A stretch of DNA of 64,000 nt from Azospirillum rugosum (GCF_017876155.1 NZ_JAGINP010000025.1:1-64000); one strand, 5' to 3'. Numbered from the stretch's first letter, positions 39,938 through 50,013 are shown. Notes: generated by a model from the letters alone, not told the origin. A program made the numbers and translations.

Positions 39938-41782
39938 ATGCGTCCAACCCTTCTTTCGCTGCTTTTTCTCGCCATTGTCTCCCTGCCGGTCCAGGCCGAA
40001 ACGGTGTCTGGGGGGAGTGGTCACACCACTTCGGACCCCGATCATGGAATCGTCACGCACGGGATCGCCATGCACGGCGACCTCGCCCTGCCGCCGGGCT
40101 TCGCTCATTTCGGCTACGTCAACCCGGACGCGCCCAAAGGGGGCGTGCTGCGGCAGGCGGTCACCGGCGGCTTCGACACCCTGAACCCGCATGTGGTGAA
40201 GGGGGTTCCCGCCCTGGGGCTCGGTTTCGTGTTCGAGACGATGCTGGTCCGCTCCTGGGACGAGCCATTCTCCCTCTACGGCCTGCTGGCCGAAAGCCTG
40301 GAGGTGCCGGAGGACCGCGGCGCGGCCACCTTCCACCTGAACCCGGCCGCGCGCTGGCACGACGGCACGCCGGTGACGGCCGCCGACGTTCTCTTTTCCC
40401 TGGAGGTGCAGCGGGTCCACGGCACGCCCAACCGCCGCCAGTTCTACGCCAAGGTCGCAACCGCCGAGGCTCCGGACGACCGCACCGTGCGCTTCACCTT
40501 TTCCCCCAACCCCGACGGCACGCTCGACCGCGAGATGCCGCTGCTGATGGGGCTGATGCCGATCCATTCGAAGGCCTGGTGGGCGGGCAAGGAGTTCGAG
40601 CGGACGACGCTGGACCCGCCCATGGGCAGCGGCCCCTACCGCGTGGCCCTGGTCGATGCCGGCCGGCGCATCGTGTACGAGCGGGTGCGCGACTATTGGG
40701 GCCGCGACCTGCCGACCCGGCGCGGGCTGTTCAACGTCGACGCCCTGGATTTCACCTATTACCGCGACGACACCGTGGCGCTGGAGGCCTTCAAGGCGGG
40801 GGAGGGCGACGTGCGGCGCGAGTCGGACCCCGGCAAATGGGCCACCGGCTACGACGGCCCGGCCCTGCGCGACGGCCGCATCGTCCTGGAGGAACTGCCG
40901 CACCACCGGCCGGAGTTCGCCCGCGGCCTGATCTTCAACACGCGCCGGCCGCTGTTCCAGGACGTCCGCGTCCGGCAAGCGCTGGGCCTCGCCACCGACT
41001 TCGCCTGGATCGGCAAGACGCTGTTCCACGGCGCGCTGCTCCGCACGGCGAGCCACTATCCCAACTCCGAACTGGCGGCGGTGGGGGTGCCATCCGGCCG
41101 CGAACTCGCCGTCCTGGAGCCCTTCCGCGACCGGCTGCCGCCGTCGCTCTTCACCCAGCCCTTCGCCCTGCCGCAGAGCGATGGGACCGGCCCGGCCGGC
41201 GCCCGCGCCAACCTGCGCGAGGCCCTGCGGCTGCTGGGGGAGGCGGGCTGGCGCGTCCGCGACGGGCGGCTGGTGAACGCGGCGGGCCAGCCCTTCGCCT
41301 TCGAGATCCTGCTGGGCACCCCCGCCGACGAGCGGGTGGCGCTGGAGTTCGCCCGCTCCCTGGAACGGCTGGGCATCGCCGCGTCGGTGCGGGCGGTGGA
41401 CAACGCGCAGTACCAGGCGCGGCTGGACAATTTCGATTTCGACATGACCGTGCGCTGGTGGGTGTCCACCCTCTCGCCGGGCAACGAGCAGCTCTACTAC
41501 TATGGCTCGGCCGCCGCGGACCAGCCCGGCAGCCGCAACCTCGCCGGCATCCGCGACCCGGTGGTGGACGCCATCGCCGCCTCCATCGCCGAGGCCCGCA
41601 CCCGCGACGACCTCGTCGCCCGCGTCCGCGCGCTCGACCGCGTGCTGCTGTGGGGGCACTACATGGTGCCGCTGTTCCACAGCCCGGTGGACCGCATGGC
41701 CCGCTGGTCCCGCCTGAAACGCCCGGCGGTGACGCCTTTGTACGGCCCGCTCATCGAGTCGTGGTGGGTGGAGGAGCGGTGA
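39938..41782 (+). CDS. Periplasmic oligopeptide-binding protein (family 5, YejA-like)
   Basis: A 614-residue exported solute-binding protein. A signal peptide (MRPTLLSLLFLAIVSLPVQA) precedes the mature domain, and the SBP_bac_5 fold is evident from HFGYVNPDAPKGGVLRQAV, LLAESLEVPEDRGAATFHL and RWHDGTPVTAADVLFSLE. It most resembles YejA, which feeds the YejBEF importer for peptides such as microcin C. No permease or ATPase gene is adjacent, so its partner must be elsewhere. ATG 39938 places the signal peptide correctly. Confidence 0.85.
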   Translation: MRPTLLSLLFLAIVSLPVQAETVSGGSGHTTSDPDHGIVTHGIAMHGDLALPPGFAHFGYVNPDAPKGGVLRQAVTGGFDTLNPHVVKGVPALGLGFVFETMLVRSWDEPFSLYGLLAESLEVPEDRGAATFHLNPAARWHDGTPVTAADVLFSLEVQRVHGTPNRRQFYAKVATAEAPDDRTVRFTFSPNPDGTLDREMPLLMGLMPIHSKAWWAGKEFERTTLDPPMGSGPYRVALVDAGRRIVYERVRDYWGRDLPTRRGLFNVDALDFTYYRDDTVALEAFKAGEGDVRRESDPGKWATGYDGPALRDGRIVLEELPHHRPEFARGLIFNTRRPLFQDVRVRQALGLATDFAWIGKTLFHGALLRTASHYPNSELAAVGVPSGRELAVLEPFRDRLPPSLFTQPFALPQSDGTGPAGARANLREALRLLGEAGWRVRDGRLVNAAGQPFAFEILLGTPADERVALEFARSLERLGIAASVRAVDNAQYQARLDNFDFDMTVRWWVSTLSPGNEQLYYYGSAAADQPGSRNLAGIRDPVVDAIAASIAEARTRDDLVARVRALDRVLLWGHYMVPLFHSPVDRMARWSRLKRPAVTPLYGPLIESWWVEER

Positions 41783-41797
41783 GGAAACTGCTCATTC

Positions 41798-41940
41798 TTC
41801 ACGGATTTCGCGGATTTGGGCGCGGATTTTCGGGATTTTTTGATTTGGCGTGCCGACGCTCGGGCCATTCGAGAAAGCCGGCGATCAGCAAGCAAAATCA
41901 TCCATGAAATCCGTGTAAAAATCCGCGCAATCCGTGAAAA
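41798..41940. repeat. Dispersed inverted repeat family D, copy 3
   Basis: CACGGATTTCGCGGATTTGG at 41799 and the inverse ATCCATGAAATCCGTG and AATCCGCGCAATCCGTG (41901-41937) face each other across about 65 bases. They occupy the gap between the convergent YejA-like and kinase-like genes. Confidence 0.75.
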
Positions 41941-41962
41941 CGGAGCACACCCCCGAGAATCC

Positions 41963-42646
41963 TTACCTCTGCTCCCCATGCGCCCGGTAGCCCTGCACGA
42001 TCAGGTCGGCCACGGCGTCCAGGCTGACGAAGTGGTCGGTGTTGACGATCAGGTCGTATTGCAGCGGGTCGTTGTTGGTGACCTTGAAGGTCTCCTTGAA
42101 GAACTTGGCGCGGGTGGTGTTGACCTTGCGCAGCTCGGCCAGCATCGCCTCCACCTTGTCCGCGTCGCCGCCGGCCAGCCGCCGGGCGCAGACCTCGTCG
42201 GAGCCGACGATCCGCACGCGGAAACACCGCGCCCCGCGCAGCAGCAGGTGCGCGCCGCGCCCGACGATCACGCCGCCGCGGAAGGCGATGCCGTTGACCA
42301 CGCGGGTCAGCAGCTGCTGGTACTCCGACAGCGGGTCGTGCAGCCCCATCAGGCTGGCGTAGAGGAACATGCCGGCGCGCTCCGGCAGCTTTTCGTCCAG
42401 CTGCCGCATCAGGGCGGGGTCGGACTTGGCCGCCGCCACCACGGCGTCGAGAATTTCCTTGTCGAAGCAGGGGACCTCCAGCGCCGCCGCCACCTTCGGC
42501 GCGATGACGTCGCCGCCCGCGCCGTGGTCGCGCGCGATGGTGACGACGGGGGGCGGCTTCTCCAGCGCGCCGCTGTGCGGGCGGTGCGGGTGAAGCTGGT
42601 CGGTCTGGACGTAGGTGAGGAGCGCCTGGAATTCGTCGCGGGCCAT
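41963..42646 (-). CDS. Cytidylate kinase-like family protein
   Basis: A 227-residue P-loop-type protein of the Cytidylate_kin2 family. The N-terminal VVTIARDHGAGGDVIAPKVA replaces the usual GPxGSGKS loop with a GAGG-type variant typical of this family. VPCFDKEILDAVV, VGRGAHLLL and a C-terminal DLIVNTD block follow. The substrate is unknown. The ATG at 42646 (MARDEFQALLTYVQ) is preferred over one 32 codons upstream. Confidence 0.8.
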   Translation of the reverse strand: MARDEFQALLTYVQTDQLHPHRPHSGALEKPPPVVTIARDHGAGGDVIAPKVAAALEVPCFDKEILDAVVAAAKSDPALMRQLDEKLPERAGMFLYASLMGLHDPLSEYQQLLTRVVNGIAFRGGVIVGRGAHLLLRGARCFRVRIVGSDEVCARRLAGGDADKVEAMLAELRKVNTTRAKFFKETFKVTNNDPLQYDLIVNTDHFVSLDAVADLIVQGYRAHGEQR

Positions 42647-42764
42647 GGGCAGCCTCCGCTTCCGGTTGCGACACCATTCAGTGTCCGGCTCCCGCAACGT
42701 CCGGTCAAGCGCGCCCAAGGGGGGAGGGGCGAGCGGTCGCACCCCCTCCGATTTTGGCCAATGC

Positions 42765-44303
42765 CTACAGCAGCTCCACCGCGATGACCGCCAGCAGCGC
42801 GAGGATCGCCCAGATCGCGATGCGCTCGCTCAGCCGCCGCTCCACCCAGCGTTCAAGCATGAAGAGGATGGAGTTCGGGTGCAGGCGCAAGCCCCCGTCG
42901 GCGATCTGGGTGGCGGCCTCCTCGGCCCGGCGCACCAGGTGCGGCAGGCGGCGGATGGTCACCACGGCGGCCTCCAGGTCGTCGAGGATCTGCGCCTCCG
43001 GCCCGCGGTTCTCGCGCATCCACTCCTCGATCAGCGGGCGCGCCAGCTCCCACATGTTGATCTTGGGGTTCAGGATGCGGCCCACGCCCTCCGCGGTCAG
43101 CATGCTCTTCTGGAGGAGCAGCAGCTGCGGCTGCGTTTCCATCTCGAACTGTTCCGTCACCGCAAACAGCTGCGCCAGCAGCCGCCCGACGGAGATCTCG
43201 TTCAGCGGCTTGTTCTGCAACGGCTCGCCGATGGCGCGGCAGGCCTGGGTGAAGACCTCGATCGACTGGTGGCGCGGGACGTATCCGGCGTCGAAATGAA
43301 CCTGCGCCACGCGGCGGTAGTCGCCAGTCAGGAAGCCGATGAGCATGTCGGCGAGGTAGGTCCGCGTCGCCCGGTCCAGCCGGCCCATGATGCCGAAATC
43401 GACGGCGGCGATGTTGCCGTTCTCGTCCACGAACAGGTTGCCGGGGTGCAGGTCGGCGTGGAAGAAGCCGTCGCGGAACACCTGGTTGAAGAAGCTGGCC
43501 GACGCCTTGGCCAGGATCTCGTCCCGGTCGAAGCCCATCGCCTCCAGCCGGTCGTACTCGTCCACCTTGACGCCGCGGATGCGCTCCAGCGTCAGGACGC
43601 GCCGCGCGGTGCGGTCCCAGTCGATGGCCGGCACGTTGAAGGTCGGGTCGCCCTTGAAGTTGGCGGCCAGCTCCGACGCCGCCGCGGCTTCCATCCGCAG
43701 CTCCATCTCCAGGCGGGAGGTGCGGGCGAAGGTGTCCACCACCTCGCGCGGGCGCAGCCGCTTCAGCTTGGGCATGACCAGGACGGCCAGCTCGGCCAGC
43801 CAGTAGAACAGGTCGATGTCCCGCTCGAAGGCGTGCTCGATGCCCGGCCGCAGCACCTTCACGGCCACCTCGCGCCCGTCGGCGGTCACCGCGAAGTGCA
43901 CCTGCGCGATGGAGGCCGCGGCGACCGGCGTCTCGTCGAAGCTCTGGAACAGCGCCGCGATGGGGGCGCCCAGCTCCTCCTCCACGATGGCGCGGGCCTT
44001 GGCGCCGGGGAAGGGCGGCAGCTTGTCCTGCAGCTCCGCCAGGTCAAGCGCCGTCCGCTCCCCCACCAGGTCGGAGCGGGTGGAGAGCAGCTGCCCCAGC
44101 TTGATGTAGGTCGGCCCCAGCTCCGCCAGCGCGCGGGCGAGGCGCTGGCCGACGCGGCCCGGTTCCTTCCGGTTGCCGACCCAGCGCCAGAACATCGCGA
44201 TGCCGGGCGAATGGTCCGACAGCGTCTCCGGCAGCGCGTTGTAGCGGGCCACCGTGCGGGCGATGCCGAACAGGCGGACGAGGTTGCGGACGGTCCGGAA
44301 CAC
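42765..44303 (-). CDS. ubiB: Ubiquinone biosynthesis protein UbiB (ABC1/ADCK kinase-like)
   Basis: A 512-residue atypical kinase needed for ubiquinone synthesis. The KxGQ motif is present (LGPTYIKLGQLLSTR), as are the nucleotide-loop block AAASIAQVHFA, the Lys strand EVAVKVLRPGI, HADLHPGNLFV and the metal-binding VDFGIMGRLD. The C-terminus is a hydrophobic helix (WAILALLAVIAVELL) that anchors it to the inner membrane. A GTG start at 44303 follows the ubiE stop by three bases, so the genes are cotranscribed as ubiE-ubiB. Confidence 0.93.
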   Translation of the reverse strand: MFRTVRNLVRLFGIARTVARYNALPETLSDHSPGIAMFWRWVGNRKEPGRVGQRLARALAELGPTYIKLGQLLSTRSDLVGERTALDLAELQDKLPPFPGAKARAIVEEELGAPIAALFQSFDETPVAAASIAQVHFAVTADGREVAVKVLRPGIEHAFERDIDLFYWLAELAVLVMPKLKRLRPREVVDTFARTSRLEMELRMEAAAASELAANFKGDPTFNVPAIDWDRTARRVLTLERIRGVKVDEYDRLEAMGFDRDEILAKASASFFNQVFRDGFFHADLHPGNLFVDENGNIAAVDFGIMGRLDRATRTYLADMLIGFLTGDYRRVAQVHFDAGYVPRHQSIEVFTQACRAIGEPLQNKPLNEISVGRLLAQLFAVTEQFEMETQPQLLLLQKSMLTAEGVGRILNPKINMWELARPLIEEWMRENRGPEAQILDDLEAAVVTIRRLPHLVRRAEEAATQIADGGLRLHPNSILFMLERWVERRLSERIAIWAILALLAVIAVELL

Positions 44304-44306
44304 CGG

Positions 44307-45122
44307 TCAGATCCGCCAGCCGGAATGGATCGCGGCGATGCCGCCCGTCAGGTTGCGCACGCGCACGGCGCCGAAGCCGGCCGCCTCGATCCGCTTGACC
44401 AGCGCCTGCTGCTCGGGGAAGCGGCGGATGCTCTCCACCAGATAGCGGTAGCTGTCCTCGTCGCCGGCCACCATGCGGCCGAGCTTGGGCAGGACGTTGA
44501 AGGAATAGAGGTCGTAGACCTCGCGCAACACCGGCAGGACCACGTGGCTGAACTCCAGGCAGAAGAACTTTCCGCCGGGCTTCAACACGCGACGCGCCTC
44601 GGAAAGCGCGGCGTCGATGCGCGTAACGTTCCGCAGGCCGAACGCAATGGTGTAGGCATCCACCGATCGGGAGGCGATGGGCAGCTTTTCCGCGTCGCCC
44701 ACCGTCCAGTCCACGCCGGCCAGGATGCCGCGGTCGAAGGAGCGGTCGCGCCCGACCCGGACCATCGACTCGGTGATGTCGCACACCACGGCCCGCCCGC
44801 CGCCCCGTTGCAGGAAGCGGAAGGCGATGTCGCCGGTGCCGCCCGCCACGTCCAGCAGCGTCATGTCGGCCTTCGGCGCGACCATCTCCATCAGCGTGTC
44901 CTTCCACAGCCGATGGATGCCGCCCGACATCAGGTCGTTCATCAGGTCGTAACGGCCGGCCACGCTGTCGAACACGGCGCGGACCAGGCCGGACTTGGCG
45001 TCCGGGTCCACGGGCTTGTACCCGAACCAGTTCCCTTCCGGCCCCACCCCAGGGGAGGAAGCGGGGGTGGAAGCGTTTGCGGAAGCATTCTTCGGGTCGG
45101 GAGGGGTGTGCGGATCGGTCAT
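44307..45122 (-). CDS. ubiE: Demethylmenaquinone/ubiquinone C-methyltransferase UbiE
   Basis: A 271-residue SAM-dependent enzyme of ubiquinone synthesis. Family motifs are FDSVAGRYDLMNDLMSGGIH, SAM motif I LLDVAGGTGDIAFRF, and FGLRNVTRIDAALSEA. The first 30 residues are a variable Pro/Ala/Ser-rich leader. The ATG at 45122 is chosen; an ATG four codons earlier is possible. It diverges from the TPR glycosyltransferase gene across 160 bases. Confidence 0.94.
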   Translation of the reverse strand: MTDPHTPPDPKNASANASTPASSPGVGPEGNWFGYKPVDPDAKSGLVRAVFDSVAGRYDLMNDLMSGGIHRLWKDTLMEMVAPKADMTLLDVAGGTGDIAFRFLQRGGGRAVVCDITESMVRVGRDRSFDRGILAGVDWTVGDAEKLPIASRSVDAYTIAFGLRNVTRIDAALSEARRVLKPGGKFFCLEFSHVVLPVLREVYDLYSFNVLPKLGRMVAGDEDSYRYLVESIRRFPEQQALVKRIEAAGFGAVRVRNLTGGIAAIHSGWRI

Positions 45123-45282
45123 GGCGCGCAACATAGCGCGGCGCCTGAGCGCGCGCCAGCCGGGGCGTGACCGTGACAGGGCGGCAAAACGCGCTTTTTT
45201 CGCGGGCTTGACCCCCGCGCCCGGCTTCGCCAGGGTTCCCGCCGGGGATCGGCCCACAGCGACGAGGGAAGCGGGGAGGGGA

Positions 45283-47295
45283 ATGGCGACGGTCCAGGAG
45301 GCTCTGCTCATCGCCTTCGACCACCAGCAGGCCGGGCGCCTGGCCGAGGCCGACGCCCTGTACCAGCGCATCCTCGACGCCGTCCCCGGCCACCCGCCGG
45401 CCCTGCACCTGCGCGGCCTCCTGCTCGCGCAAGGGGAACGGCTGGAGGAGGCCTGCGCCCTGATCGAGCGGGCGATCGAGGGCGACGGGACCGTCCCCGA
45501 CTACCACAGCAACCTCGGCACCCTGCTGGAGGCGCTCGGCCGCGTCGAGCCGGCCACCGATTGCCTGATCCGCGCGGCGCGGCTCGATCCCACGCGGGTC
45601 GTTCCGCTCAACGGCTTCGCGCTGCGCCGGCTGAAGGACGGCGCCCGGCCGGACCTTGCGGAGCGGGCGTTGCGCGCGGCCATCGACCTCCAGCCGCTCG
45701 ACCCCGACCTGCGCGTCAACCTCGCCCAGGCGCTGGACTGGCTTGGGCAGTCGGCGCCGGCGCTGGCCGAGCTGCGCCGCGCCGCCCTGCTGGCGCCCGG
45801 CGACCCGGCGCTGCTGCGCGACCTGGCCGAACGGCTCGGCGTCGAACCGGGAGAGGCGGGGGAGCAGGCGCTGCGGCGCGCGCTGCGCCTCGACCCGGCG
45901 CGGCCCAGCCTGTGGGACCGACTCGGCACCCGGCACAAGGTCGCCGGTCGTCTCGCCGGGGCGCATCACGCCTACGAACGCGGGCTGGCCCTGGACCCTG
46001 CGGGGGCGGAGCTGTGGAACAACCGCGCCAGCGTCCTGAAGGGCCAAGGCGCCGCGGACGGCGCGCTGGCGGCGCTGCGGATCGCGGCCACGCTGCAACC
46101 GGCCTCGTCCGCCATCCGGAACAACCTCGGCGACGCCCTGATGCTCGCCGGCCGCCCGGCCGAGGCGCTGGAGCAGGCCGACGCCGCGCTGGCCGTGACG
46201 CCCGACCTGGCCGACGCCCGGCTGGCGCGCGCCACCGCCCTGCTGACGCTGGGCCGCTTCGCCGAAGGCTGGGACGCCTGGGAGGACCGTTGGGCGGTTC
46301 AGGCGCCGGGCCAGCCGCCGCGCTTCCCGCAACCCGCCTGGACCGGCGAGCCGCTGGGGGAGGGGCGCCTGCTCGTCTGGGGGGAGCAGGGCGTCGGCGA
46401 CGAGCTGCAATTCGCCGCCCTGCTGCCCCTGTTGACGCAAGCCGGCGTGCGCTGCCGGCTGGAGTGCGACGCGCGTCTGGCCCCGCTGCTCGCCCGGTCC
46501 CTGCCGGCGGTGGAGGTCGTTGCGCGCACCACCCCGCCGGACCCGCGCCTGTCGTCCCCGGACATCGCCGCGCAAATCCCGTCCGGCAGCCTGCCGCGCC
46601 TGCTGCTGCGCGACGCCGCGGACTTCCGGCGCCTGCATCCTTACCTCGTTGCGGATCCGGCACGCACGGCCGCGATGCGGGCCGCGGACGGGCCAGCGGA
46701 CAAGAGGGGCAAGCCGCTGGTCGGCATCGCCTGGCACACCACCAACCCGAAATGGGGCCGCAGCCGGAACATTCCGCTGCCCGATCTGGCGCGGGCGCTG
46801 CATGCGGCCGGCGCGCGCATGGTCGTTCTGCAATACGGCGACTGGGCGGGCGAAGTGGCGGCGCTGGCGGCGGAGGGCATCGACATCGCCATCCCCCCAG
46901 GCCTCGACCTGCGCGACGACCTGGACGGCCTCGCCGCGCGGATCGCCGCCACCGATCTGGTGGTCACCATCGACAACGTGACCGCCCACATGGCCGGCGC
47001 GCTGGGCCACCCCGCCTGGGTCCTGCTGGGCCACGCCGCCGACTGGCGCTGGCTGCGCGACCGCCCGGACTCCCCCTGGTACCCCTCCGCCACCCTGTTC
47101 CGCCAGCCGGCGGCGGGCGATTGGGGCGCCGTGCTTGACGCTGTGACGGAGCGATTGTGTCAAGTGGCGGGTGGCGTGTGTCAAGTGGGTGGGGAGGGGC
47201 GGGAGAGTGGTCGCACTGGGCCCCCCTCCCAACCTCCCCCCATCTTCGACGGGGGGAGGAGCAATCCCCTCCCCCGCGAAGTGGGGGAGGGTTAG
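45283..47295 (+). CDS. TPR-repeat glycosyltransferase-like protein
   Basis: A 670-residue protein. The N-terminal half (about 1-340) consists of tetratricopeptide repeats, for example [24 protein letters not shown] units, and the C-terminal half contains a GT9/GT41-like region with [40 protein letters not shown] and [20 protein letters not shown]. Such proteins act in surface or flagellin glycosylation, but the acceptor is unknown. The last 25 or so residues are encoded by a family A repeat that supplies the stop codon. GGGGAGGGG precedes the ATG. Confidence 0.75.
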   Translation: MATVQEALLIAFDHQQAGRLAEADALYQRILDAVPGHPPALHLRGLLLAQGERLEEACALIERAIEGDGTVPDYHSNLGTLLEALGRVEPATDCLIRAARLDPTRVVPLNGFALRRLKDGARPDLAERALRAAIDLQPLDPDLRVNLAQALDWLGQSAPALAELRRAALLAPGDPALLRDLAERLGVEPGEAGEQALRRALRLDPARPSLWDRLGTRHKVAGRLAGAHHAYERGLALDPAGAELWNNRASVLKGQGAADGALAALRIAATLQPASSAIRNNLGDALMLAGRPAEALEQADAALAVTPDLADARLARATALLTLGRFAEGWDAWEDRWAVQAPGQPPRFPQPAWTGEPLGEGRLLVWGEQGVGDELQFAALLPLLTQAGVRCRLECDARLAPLLARSLPAVEVVARTTPPDPRLSSPDIAAQIPSGSLPRLLLRDAADFRRLHPYLVADPARTAAMRAADGPADKRGKPLVGIAWHTTNPKWGRSRNIPLPDLARALHAAGARMVVLQYGDWAGEVAALAAEGIDIAIPPGLDLRDDLDGLAARIAATDLVVTIDNVTAHMAGALGHPAWVLLGHAADWRWLRDRPDSPWYPSATLFRQPAAGDWGAVLDAVTERLCQVAGGVCQVGGEGRESGRTGPPSQPPPIFDGGRSNPLPREVGEG

Positions 47296-47309
47296 GGTGG
47301 GGGCCCAAC
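47218..47309. repeat. Dispersed inverted repeat family A, copy 4
   Basis: GGGCCCCCCTCCCAACC at the left and GGTTAGGGTGGGGGCCC at the right enclose two CCTCCCC/GGGGAGG hairpins. The left 78 bases overlap the 3' end of the TPR gene. The flanks add a second imperfect dyad (GTGTCAAGTGG near 47157 with CCACTTGCG near 47345). Confidence 0.85.
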
Positions 47310-47384
47310 TTCAACCACTTCCCATCCACCCCCACACCCCACCCCACTTGCGTCACCCCCTCACCCTCCCCACACTTGCGGACC

Positions 47385-48227
47385 ATGCCCGAGCTTCCCG
47401 AAGTCGAAACCGTCTGCCGCGGCCTCGCCCCCCATCTGGAAGGGCGGGTGCTCGTCCAGGTGCTCCAGCGCCGGCCGAACCTGCGCTTTCCGTTCCCGCC
47501 GGACTTCTGCGCGCGGCTGACCGGCCGCCGCGTCGAGTCGGTGCGCCGGCGCGCCAAATACATCCTGGTCCATCTGGACGACGGCACGGTGCTGATCGCC
47601 CATCTCGGCATGTCCGGGCGGATGATCATCACGCCGGAACGGCCGGCCGAATACGGCGCGCACGACCATGTGGTGCTGGAAACCGACGCCGGCACGGTGG
47701 TCACCTTCAACGACGCCCGCCGCTTCGGCCTGATGGACCTCGCCACGGCGGAAACGCTGGCCGGGCACCCGTTGCTGCGCAGCCTGGGGCCGGAGCCGCT
47801 GGGCAACGAGTTCTCCGGCCCGGTGCTGGCCGAACGGCTGGCCGGCCGGATGACCAGCATCAAGGCGGCACTGCTCGACCAGACGGTCGTTGCGGGGCTC
47901 GGCAACATCTATGTGTCGGAAGCGCTGTTCCTCAGCCGGATCAGCCCGACGCGCATCGCCGCCACCGTCACCGGCGCCAAGGCGGACCGGCTGGCGACGG
48001 CCATCCGCGAGGTGCTGGGCCGCGCCATCGCGGCCGGCGGCTCCTCCTTGCGCGACTACCGGCAGGCGTCGGGGGAGCTGGGCTATTTCCAGCACCAGTT
48101 CTCGGTCTACGACCGCGAGGGCCAGCCCTGCCCGGGCTGCACGTGCGATGTGGCCAGGACCGGCGGAATCCAGCGGATCGTGCAGGCCGGGCGCTCGACT
48201 TTCTATTGTCCGCAGCGCCAGCGCTGA
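47385..48227 (+). CDS. mutM: Formamidopyrimidine-DNA glycosylase (MutM/Fpg), one zinc ligand replaced
   Basis: A 280-residue base-excision repair enzyme removing 8-oxoguanine. The catalytic N-terminus [14 protein letters not shown], Lys in KYILVHLDD, and the helix-two-turn-helix [14 protein letters not shown] are intact. The C-terminal zinc finger should be CX2C-X16-CX2C; here Cys249, Cys252 and Cys275 are present, but the fourth position is Arg278 (codon CGC, one transition from TGC). An extra Cys254 lies next to the first pair. The ATG at 47385 gives the required Pro2. Confidence 0.93.
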   Translation: MPELPEVETVCRGLAPHLEGRVLVQVLQRRPNLRFPFPPDFCARLTGRRVESVRRRAKYILVHLDDGTVLIAHLGMSGRMIITPERPAEYGAHDHVVLETDAGTVVTFNDARRFGLMDLATAETLAGHPLLRSLGPEPLGNEFSGPVLAERLAGRMTSIKAALLDQTVVAGLGNIYVSEALFLSRISPTRIAATVTGAKADRLATAIREVLGRAIAAGGSSLRDYRQASGELGYFQHQFSVYDREGQPCPGCTCDVARTGGIQRIVQAGRSTFYCPQRQR

Positions 48228-48241
48228 TATACGTGGAGTCC

Positions 48242-48685
48242 ATGACGGCTCCATCGGCCACCGCCCGGGCGGCGCTCGCCGCCTTCCTCCTCGCCGGCCC
48301 CGCCATCGCGGGCCTGGCCGGACATCCGCTGCCCGCCTGGGCTTCCGAATCCCCTCGTTTCCTCACAGGGATGGGCGACGTGCCGGTGATGCCGGGCCTC
48401 GCCCCCGCGGAGGAGGAGCCGCTGGTCTTCGACAAGCCGGGCGGGCGCATCGCCCAATCGGTGATGGCCGGGCGCGTGGACCGCAAGGCGGTGCTGGCCT
48501 TCTACAACCAGACCATGCCGCAGCTCGGCTGGAAAGCCGCCCCCCAGGCTGCGGCGGCCGGCACGCGCTTCCTGCGCGACGGGGAGGAACTGCGTCTGGA
48601 GTTCGTCGAACCGGGCGCGGCCCAGGCCCAGGCATCAAGCCGGGCCGGCGTCACGACCGTGCGCTTCTCGCTGATGCCGCACTGA
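48242..48685 (+). CDS. Small exported protein of unknown function between mutM and echA
   Basis: A 147-residue protein with a signal-peptide-like N-terminus ([17 protein letters not shown]). The mature part has [22 protein letters not shown], a [19 protein letters not shown] block and a C-terminal strand [11 protein letters not shown]. It looks like a small alpha/beta periplasmic domain, conserved in this position in related genomes as far as I recall. GGAG lies before the ATG; the gene starts 14 bases after mutM and is likely cotranscribed. No function can be assigned. Confidence 0.7.
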   Translation: MTAPSATARAALAAFLLAGPAIAGLAGHPLPAWASESPRFLTGMGDVPVMPGLAPAEEEPLVFDKPGGRIAQSVMAGRVDRKAVLAFYNQTMPQLGWKAAPQAAAAGTRFLRDGEELRLEFVEPGAAQAQASSRAGVTTVRFSLMPH

Positions 48686-48753
48686 ACCCCAACCTACACC
48701 AATCATAACGCCCCCGTTCGGGAGGGGCAGACACACCGGGAGCAAGCTGCAAC

Positions 48754-49530
48754 ATGCCGTACGAAACGATCCTCGTGGAGACCCGCGGCCCCGTCGGGCT
48801 GATCACGCTGAACCGGCCGAAGGCGCTGAACGCCCTGTCCGACCAGCTGGTAACCGAACTGGGCCAGGCGCTCGACGCGCTGGAGGCGGACGACGCCATC
48901 GGCGCCATCGTGGTGACCGGGTCGGAAAAGGCCTTCGCCGCCGGCGCCGACATCAAGGAGATGCAGGGCTTCTCCTACATGGACGTCTACAAGTCCAACT
49001 TCATCACCGCGAAGTGGGAACGGCTGGCCAAGACCCGCAAGCCGACCATCGCCGCGGTCGCCGGCTACGCGCTGGGCGGCGGCTGCGAGCTGGCCATGAT
49101 GGCCGACTTCATCCTGGCCGCGGACACCGCCAAGTTCGGCCAGCCGGAGATCACCATCGGCACCATCCCCGGCGCCGGCGGCACGCAGCGCCTGACCCGC
49201 TTCGTCGGCAAGTCCAAGGCCATGGAGATGTGCCTGACCGGCCGCCTGATGGACGCCGCGGAAGCCGAGCGCGCCGGCCTCGTCAGCCGCGTCATCCCGG
49301 CCGCCGACCTGGTGGACGAGGCCGTCCGCGTCGCCGAAAAGATCGCCAAGCTCTCGCGCCCGGTCGTCATGATGGCCAAGGACGCCGTCAACGCCGCTTA
49401 CGAGACGACGCTGTCCGAGGGCGTGAAGGTCGAACGGCGACTCTTCCACTCCACCTTCGCCACCGAAGACCAGAAGGAAGGCATGGCCGCCTTCGCCGAG
49501 AAGCGCCAGCCGGACTGGAAGCATCGCTGA
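48754..49530 (+). CDS. Enoyl-CoA hydratase (crotonase family)
   Basis: A 258-residue crotonase-fold enzyme hydrating 2-enoyl-CoA in beta-oxidation or related pathways. The oxyanion-hole block GADIKEM and both catalytic glutamates, in [10 protein letters not shown] and [15 protein letters not shown], are present. It is the common short-chain form. A GC hairpin (49543-49567) without a T-run follows. Confidence 0.92.
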   Translation: MPYETILVETRGPVGLITLNRPKALNALSDQLVTELGQALDALEADDAIGAIVVTGSEKAFAAGADIKEMQGFSYMDVYKSNFITAKWERLAKTRKPTIAAVAGYALGGGCELAMMADFILAADTAKFGQPEITIGTIPGAGGTQRLTRFVGKSKAMEMCLTGRLMDAAEAERAGLVSRVIPAADLVDEAVRVAEKIAKLSRPVVMMAKDAVNAAYETTLSEGVKVERRLFHSTFATEDQKEGMAAFAEKRQPDWKHR

Positions 49531-49629
49531 TTAGAGCCGCATCCTCCCCCGCATATAGCGGGGGAGGGGCATGTCACCACCAAGATCTCGCCTCGTTTCA
49601 TTTGGGCGAAAACAGTGTCGGTGCGCGCC

Positions 49630-49658
49630 TTGACTCTCATTCGGGTGGAGCGTATAAG
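49630..49658 (+). promoter_or_regulatory. Predicted rpsT promoter
   Basis: TTGACT (49630-49635) and TATAAG (49653-49658) are separated by 17 bases, a strong match to the housekeeping consensus, 46 bases before the rpsT ATG. Confidence 0.65.
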
Positions 49659-49703
49659 GCCCCCTCGCACTGGGACAGGCGTGTCGTCCGGAGTAGGGTT
49701 TTC

Positions 49704-49964
49704 ATGGCCAATCATAAGTCTGCTGAAAAGCGCATTCGTCAAACCGCGCGTCGTACGGAGATCAACCGTAACCGCGTGAGCCGCATCCGCACCTTCGTGA
49801 AGAAGGTCGAATCGGCGATCGAGACCGGCAACAAGGCTGAGGCCGCGGAGGCCTTCAAGGCCGCCCAGCCGGAACTGATGCGCGGCGCCTCCAAGGGCGT
49901 TCTGCACAAGAACACGGTGTCGCGCAAGCTGTCGCGCCTGTCGGCCCGCATCAAGGCTCTCTGA
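49704..49964 (+). CDS. rpsT: 30S ribosomal protein S20
   Basis: An 86-residue, Lys/Arg-rich helical protein binding 16S rRNA. The start [17 protein letters not shown] and the internal [20 protein letters not shown] are diagnostic. It has its own strong promoter and terminator, so it is monocistronic. Its position just upstream of dnaA is conserved in alphaproteobacteria. Confidence 0.96.
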   Translation: MANHKSAEKRIRQTARRTEINRNRVSRIRTFVKKVESAIETGNKAEAAEAFKAAQPELMRGASKGVLHKNTVSRKLSRLSARIKAL

Positions 49965-49981
49965 GTACTCTCAGCGTCATT

Positions 49982-50013
49982 AAGCCGCGCACCAGGTATG
50001 GGCGCGGCTTTTT
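49982..50013 (+). terminator. Intrinsic terminator after rpsT
   Basis: A perfect 9-bp stem (AAGCCGCGC 49982-49990 with GCGCGGCTT 50002-50010) is followed by TTTGCGTTTT. Confidence 0.88.

Noticed and set aside
49543-49567. Terminator after the enoyl-CoA hydratase
   Set aside because: The 10-bp GC stem is perfect, but no T-run follows on either strand; it may be a fragment related to the family A hairpins.
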